Positions 6,924 through 11,207 of a stretch of DNA of 11,207 bases are shown one piece after another. Within the stretch, counting starts at the first letter, position 1. Every line of letters starts with the position of its first letter. The DNA is from DASVEE01 sp036399695 (GTDB taxonomy: Bacteria; Acidobacteriota; Thermoanaerobaculia; Gp7-AA8): assembly GCA_036399695.1 (NCBI GenBank), contig DASWMP010000152.1:1-11207 (forward strand), given 5' to 3'. The position numbers and the translations under genes were made by a program. Below the pieces are notes generated by a model, which made no database searches, was not told the origin of the DNA, and saw nothing but the letters and a program-made list of their open reading frames with translations.

Positions 6924-7799
6924 TTACCCTGCTGCGGCGGCTCCCGAGACGATCTCGATGATTTCTTTCGTGATCGAGGCCTGGCGGATGCGGTTGTAGG
7001 TCAGCGTGAGGCTGCTGATCATGTCGGAGGCGTTCTTGCTGGCCGACTCCATGGCCGTCATGCGCGCCCCCTGCTCAGCGGCAGCCGATTCGAGGAGGAT
7101 CCGGTAGAGCTGGAACTCGACGTATTTCGGCAGCAGCTCCGACAGGATCTGCTCCGGGGCCGGCTCGTACAGATAGTCGACGGCCGGTGCGGCGGCATCC
7201 TGCTCCCGCTGCTCGACCCGTTCGATCGGCAGGAGGCGGCTGACGCGCACGACCTGCGAGATGACGGACTTGAACTCGTTATGGACGACGTAGACGGCGT
7301 CGATCTCGCCGTTGATGTAGGCCTGGATCATCCCGTCGGCGATCTCGCGGGCCACCTCGAGCGAGAGAGCGTCGACGACCTGGATGCCGGCGCGGCGGAT
7401 CGGGGTCGGACGGCGGCGGAAGAAGTCGTTCGCCTTCCGTCCGATCGGGATCAGCGAGACGGCGCTGCCGGCCGTGCCCCGATCTGTGATCGCGTACTGC
7501 GTCTGCCGCAGCACGTTCGTGTTGAACGCGCCGCAGAGACCGCGGTCACCCGTGACGACGACGAAGAGGACGTTCTTCTCCTCTTCGCGCGCCTGCAGGA
7601 GCGGATGCGTGGCCGCGTCGACGCGCGCGGCGATCGACGCGAGCACTTCGCGCAGCGCCGCGGCGTACGGACGGGCCGCGAACATCCGTTCCTGCGCGCG
7701 CCGGAGACGCGCGGCAGAGATCATCTTCATGGCCTTCGTGATCTGCTGCGTGTTCTTGACGCTGCGGATCCGGCGGCGGATGTCAATCAGGCTTGGCAT
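6924..7799 (-). CDS. atpG: ATP synthase F1 gamma subunit
   Basis: Gamma is the rotating central shaft of F1, coupling c-ring rotation to catalysis in beta. The 291-residue product has the conserved N-terminal helix IRRRIRSVKNTQQITKAMKM and the C-terminal helix with YNRIRQASITKEIIEI, which together form the antiparallel coiled coil. The central domain includes VTGDRGLCGAFN. The length is typical. It begins 5 bp after atpA with no clear Shine-Dalgarno, so translation is probably coupled to atpA. The 88-bp repeat array follows its stop codon. Confidence 0.96.
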   Translation of the reverse strand: MPSLIDIRRRIRSVKNTQQITKAMKMISAARLRRAQERMFAARPYAAALREVLASIAARVDAATHPLLQAREEEKNVLFVVVTGDRGLCGAFNTNVLRQTQYAITDRGTAGSAVSLIPIGRKANDFFRRRPTPIRRAGIQVVDALSLEVAREIADGMIQAYINGEIDAVYVVHNEFKSVISQVVRVSRLLPIERVEQREQDAAAPAVDYLYEPAPEQILSELLPKYVEFQLYRILLESAAAEQGARMTAMESASKNASDMISSLTLTYNRIRQASITKEIIEIVSGAAAAG

Positions 7800-7804
7800 A
7801 GCGG

Positions 7805-9343
<1,539 letters not shown>

Positions 9344-9362
9344 ATGGTCTCCAATAAGGGCG

Positions 9363-9383
9363 GAGTCGTTATGCTAACGACTC
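9363..9383. other. Perfect 9-bp hairpin over the atpH stop codon
   Basis: GAGTCGTTA (9363-9371), TGC, TAACGACTC (9375-9383) form a perfect inverted repeat. On the mRNA it spans the last codons of atpH (Glu-Ser-Leu-Ala) and the stop, ending about 20 nt before the atpA ATG. No T-tract follows, so it is not a terminator. It could affect ribosome run-off, coupling to atpA or mRNA processing; this is inference. Confidence 0.6.
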
Positions 9384-9902
9384 ACGAAATTTGTTGATCT
9401 TGCCGGCGACTGATGCGTCCCAGATCTCCGAGCCGATCTTCACGACCAGCCCGCCGATGAGGGTGGGATCGTTGCGTACGTCGAGCTCGACCTGCTTGCC
9501 GACTTTCTTGCTGAGCGTGGCCGCCAGGGCCGACATCTCGTCCGGGGTGAGCGTCTTGGCGGTGCGCACTTCCGCCACCGCCACGCCGAGGGCCTGGTTC
9601 ACGTAGACGCTGACCGCCGAAAGAATCGCGCTCAGGTCGTTCATCCGGTTCCCTCGGACGAGCACTTCAGCCATCCGGATCGACAGGTCCGAGAGCTTCA
9701 TCTTCCGGGCGAGCTGCTGCGTGAGAGTGATCTTGGCGTTCATGTCGAACGCGGGACTGGCGTAGACGGAACGGAGCTCCGGCGAGGTGCGGAGCGCCGC
9801 CTCGAATCGCATGAGGTCAGCGCGCACGGCGTTGGCCGCCTGCGGCGAGCCGGCCACGTCCATCAGCGCGCGGGCGTAGGGTCGGGCGAATCTGCGGATC
9901 AT
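9369..9902 (-). CDS. atpH: ATP synthase F1 delta subunit
   Basis: Delta (the OSCP equivalent) caps the F1 head and ties it to the b/b' stator. The 177-residue product begins MIRRFARPYARALMDVAG, the typical opening helix, and ends with the family signature DPTLIGGLVVKIGSEIWDASVAGKI, where the more usual form is IGD...DGSV. The length is normal. Its ATG overlaps the atpF stop as ATGA (9902-9899), which argues for coupled translation and supports this start. The perfect hairpin at 9363-9383 covers its last codons. Confidence 0.94.
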   Translation of the reverse strand: MIRRFARPYARALMDVAGSPQAANAVRADLMRFEAALRTSPELRSVYASPAFDMNAKITLTQQLARKMKLSDLSIRMAEVLVRGNRMNDLSAILSAVSVYVNQALGVAVAEVRTAKTLTPDEMSALAATLSKKVGKQVELDVRNDPTLIGGLVVKIGSEIWDASVAGKINKFRESLA

Positions 9903-10555
9903 CGGGCCACCTCACCGAGCTCGCGAACGCTCTCCTGGAAGAGCTTCTGCTGGTCTGTGTCGGTCATCCGCTCGCGCAGGATTGCTTCGGCGCGGTCGCT
10001 GGCGAGCTGCCCCGCGTATTTCGCGAGGTCGTGACGGGCGTTCTTGATGCGGTTCTCGACGTCGTTGCGGGCCGAGTCGAGGATCTTGGCCGCTTCGGCT
10101 TCGGCGGCGGCGATCATCTCGCGCTTCTGCCGTTCGCCTTCAGCGACGGCACGCTCGCGGATCGCGACCACTTCCTGCTCGATCTGGCCGAGGCGGGCCT
10201 GGATGTCGGAGGCGATGCGGTCCGCTTTCTCGCGGCGCTCGCGTGCTTCGTCGGCCGCGCGGCGGATCGCTTCGCCACGCTCGCGGAAGGCCTTCTTCAC
10301 CGGCCCGCCGATGAAGTAGACAAGCACGCCGATGAACAGCAGCATGTTGGCGAGCTTGAGAATCCAGCCCGGGATGCCGAAGTAGGTCTTCTCGGCGTGG
10401 CCACCACCGCCGGTGTGCGGCGCCTCGTCCGGATGGGCGGCTTCGTGCGCTTCCGTCTCGGCACCATGAGCGGCGCTGGCGCCGGTGGTGTCGTGCTGCG
10501 CGAAGGCGTAAGCGGGGATGAGCAGGAAAGCGAGGATGAGGAGCAGGCGGCGCAT
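9899..10555 (-). CDS. atpF: ATP synthase Fo b subunit with signal peptide and His-rich extension
   Basis: The b subunit anchors the peripheral stalk in the membrane and reaches to delta. This 218-residue form is longer than a usual b subunit (about 156-165). Residues 1-19 look like a cleavable signal peptide (MRRLLLILAFLL, then AYAFA before Gln20). Residues 20-56 are a hydrophilic segment with six His plus Asp/Glu and a GGGG run. The normal b architecture follows: one membrane helix at about 62-82 (WILKLANMLLFIGVLVYFIG), then GGPVKKAFRER and a long charged coiled coil to the C terminus. Processing would leave an N-out protein with a roughly 40-residue periplasmic tail. It starts 2 bp after atpF' and overlaps atpH by 4 bp. 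Identity as b is firm from context; the role of the tail is unknown. Confidence 0.92.
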   Translation of the reverse strand: MRRLLLILAFLLIPAYAFAQHDTTGASAAHGAETEAHEAAHPDEAPHTGGGGHAEKTYFGIPGWILKLANMLLFIGVLVYFIGGPVKKAFRERGEAIRRAADEARERREKADRIASDIQARLGQIEQEVVAIRERAVAEGERQKREMIAAAEAEAAKILDSARNDVENRIKNARHDLAKYAGQLASDRAEAILRERMTDTDQQKLFQESVRELGEVAR

Positions 10556-10557
10556 GG

Positions 10558-10992
10558 TCAGACGGCCCTCCCGAGAATGCGCTCGGCAGCCAGACGGGCC
10601 AGCGCTTCGGATTCGCGGACGATCGTTTCGCGGGCCACGCGGACGTCGTTCTGCAGACGGCCGCTCGCTTCCTCGACGATGCCTTTGGCCTGGTCGCTGG
10701 TGCGCTCGAGGACGGTGGCGCGGTGCGCCGCCGCTTCGTTGCGAGCCGCTTCACGGACCGTCGCGGCCTCACGCTTGGCGACCAGGAGCTGTCCTTCCAT
10801 GCGCGAGGTCTCGTCGTTGAAACGGGCCAGCGCCGTCTCGTAAAGCTGTTCGGCCGACTTCGTCTCCGTCTCCCGCTCTTCCAGGACGTCGTTGATCGGA
10901 CGGAGGAAAAAACGGCGCACGACCAGGTAGTTCATGATGAAGATCACCATGATCGCGAGCAGAGAGAGATTGGGCTTCAGATCGATCTGCAT
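10558..10992 (-). CDS. atpF': ATP synthase Fo b' (second b-type) subunit
   Basis: This is the partner of b in a heterodimeric peripheral stalk. The 144-residue protein has one N-terminal membrane helix at about 8-25 (LSLLAIMVIFIMNYLVVRRF), the conserved junction RPINDVLEERE and then an alanine/glutamate/arginine-rich coiled coil to the end. It lacks the signal peptide and His-rich tail seen in b. It is the first gene of the operon, 2 bp ahead of atpF, and no clear Shine-Dalgarno precedes its ATG. Which copy is called b and which b' is by position and length. Confidence 0.9.
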   Translation of the reverse strand: MQIDLKPNLSLLAIMVIFIMNYLVVRRFFLRPINDVLEERETETKSAEQLYETALARFNDETSRMEGQLLVAKREAATVREAARNEAAAHRATVLERTSDQAKGIVEEASGRLQNDVRVARETIVRESEALARLAAERILGRAV

Positions 10993-11074
10993 AAGTTTTC
11001 AGTGGAAAAAGTCAGTGCCGGGTGTGCGCATCGGCGGGGACTCGGATGTGCGCGCGCATCCCCAAAGCCGCAGC

Positions 11075-11103
11075 TTTTTATCACATGGAAAGAAGGTTGT
11101 CAC
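11075..11103 (-). promoter_or_regulatory. Candidate sigma-70-type promoter of the atp operon
   Basis: The minus strand shows GTGACA (11103-11098, 5 of 6 to TTGACA), a 17-bp spacer and TAAAAA (11080-11075, 4 of 6), with an extended -10 TGA directly before it. The predicted start near 11068 gives a leader of about 75 nt, which contains a short hairpin GGATG/CATCC (11044-11048 and 11057-11061). No atpB, atpE or atpI coding is visible in 10993-11207; apart from this promoter and the heptad array the stretch shows no gene. Confidence 0.5.
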
Positions 11104-11123
11104 CCCCGGGCGTTGTGGGAGGA

Positions 11124-11151
11124 GTTGGCGGTTGGCAGTTGGCGGTTGGCA
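11124..11151. repeat. Four perfect-period heptads upstream of the atp operon
   Basis: GTTGGCG, GTTGGCA, GTTGGCG, GTTGGCA run in tandem, so this is also a perfect 14-bp duplication. They lie about 20 bp upstream of the candidate -35. The unit is the same GTTKKCN type as in the other two arrays. No inverted partner is seen inside the window; it could lie beyond 11207. Confidence 0.85.
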
Positions 11152-11207
11152 GAGGAACCGTGAGCAGCGTCAGCAGTTACGTCCCTGCGTGGCTCGTCGT
11201 CCCTCTG

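Noticed and set aside
11056..11069. GG-N10-GC pattern upstream of atpF' as a sigma-54 promoter
   Set aside because: The -12 part reads ATGC, lacking the TT before GC, and such spacing arises often by chance at this GC content; the sigma-70-like site nearby is better.

Overview
The window comes from a GC-rich bacterium (roughly 60-65% G+C by eye). Every gene I can support lies on the minus strand, so transcription runs from high to low coordinates. Phylum cannot be fixed from the sequence. A two-b-subunit (b'/b) F1Fo operon without atpB/atpE, a b subunit with a secretory leader, a sigma-54 NtrC-type regulator and repeat-rich intergenic DNA fit Acidobacteriota or a deltaproteobacterial-type lineage. 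I lean towards Acidobacteriota, but weakly.

Region 1 (11207 to 4943, read on the minus strand) is an ATP synthase operon: b' (atpF'), b (atpF), delta (atpH), alpha (atpA), gamma (atpG), beta (atpD) and epsilon (atpC). It has all five F1 subunits plus the two-part stator stalk, but no a (atpB) or c (atpE) subunit, so the proton channel must be encoded elsewhere. Spacing is tight (a 4-bp overlap, 2, 5, 9 and 25 bp) except for 88 bp between gamma and beta, which is filled by an inverted array of 7-bp repeats. A good sigma-70-like promoter with an extended -10 precedes atpF'.

Region 2 (4942 to 2756) starts with an 81-bp nested palindrome that directly abuts the atpC stop codon. A two-gene signalling operon follows: a short sensor-less histidine-kinase-like protein with an intact H box but a degenerate ATP-binding domain, overlapping by 4 bp a full-length NtrC-type response regulator. 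A -24/-12 (sigma-54) promoter-like site precedes the pair, which suggests autoregulation. Three hairpins and a T-tract follow the regulator.

Region 3 (2755 to 1) holds a second inverted 7-bp repeat array, a candidate promoter with operator-like palindromes, and topA (DNA topoisomerase I with five C-terminal zinc ribbons). After topA comes a second, window-truncated copy of the nested palindrome.

The coding content is mostly housekeeping. The unusual material is intergenic. There are two near-identical nested palindromes at gene 3' ends, whose only three differences all fall outside the paired stems. There are three period-7 arrays sharing a GTTKKCN-like unit, two of them arranged as head-to-head inverted arrays. 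The degenerate kinase and the His-rich secreted extension of the b subunit are the most notable protein-level oddities.
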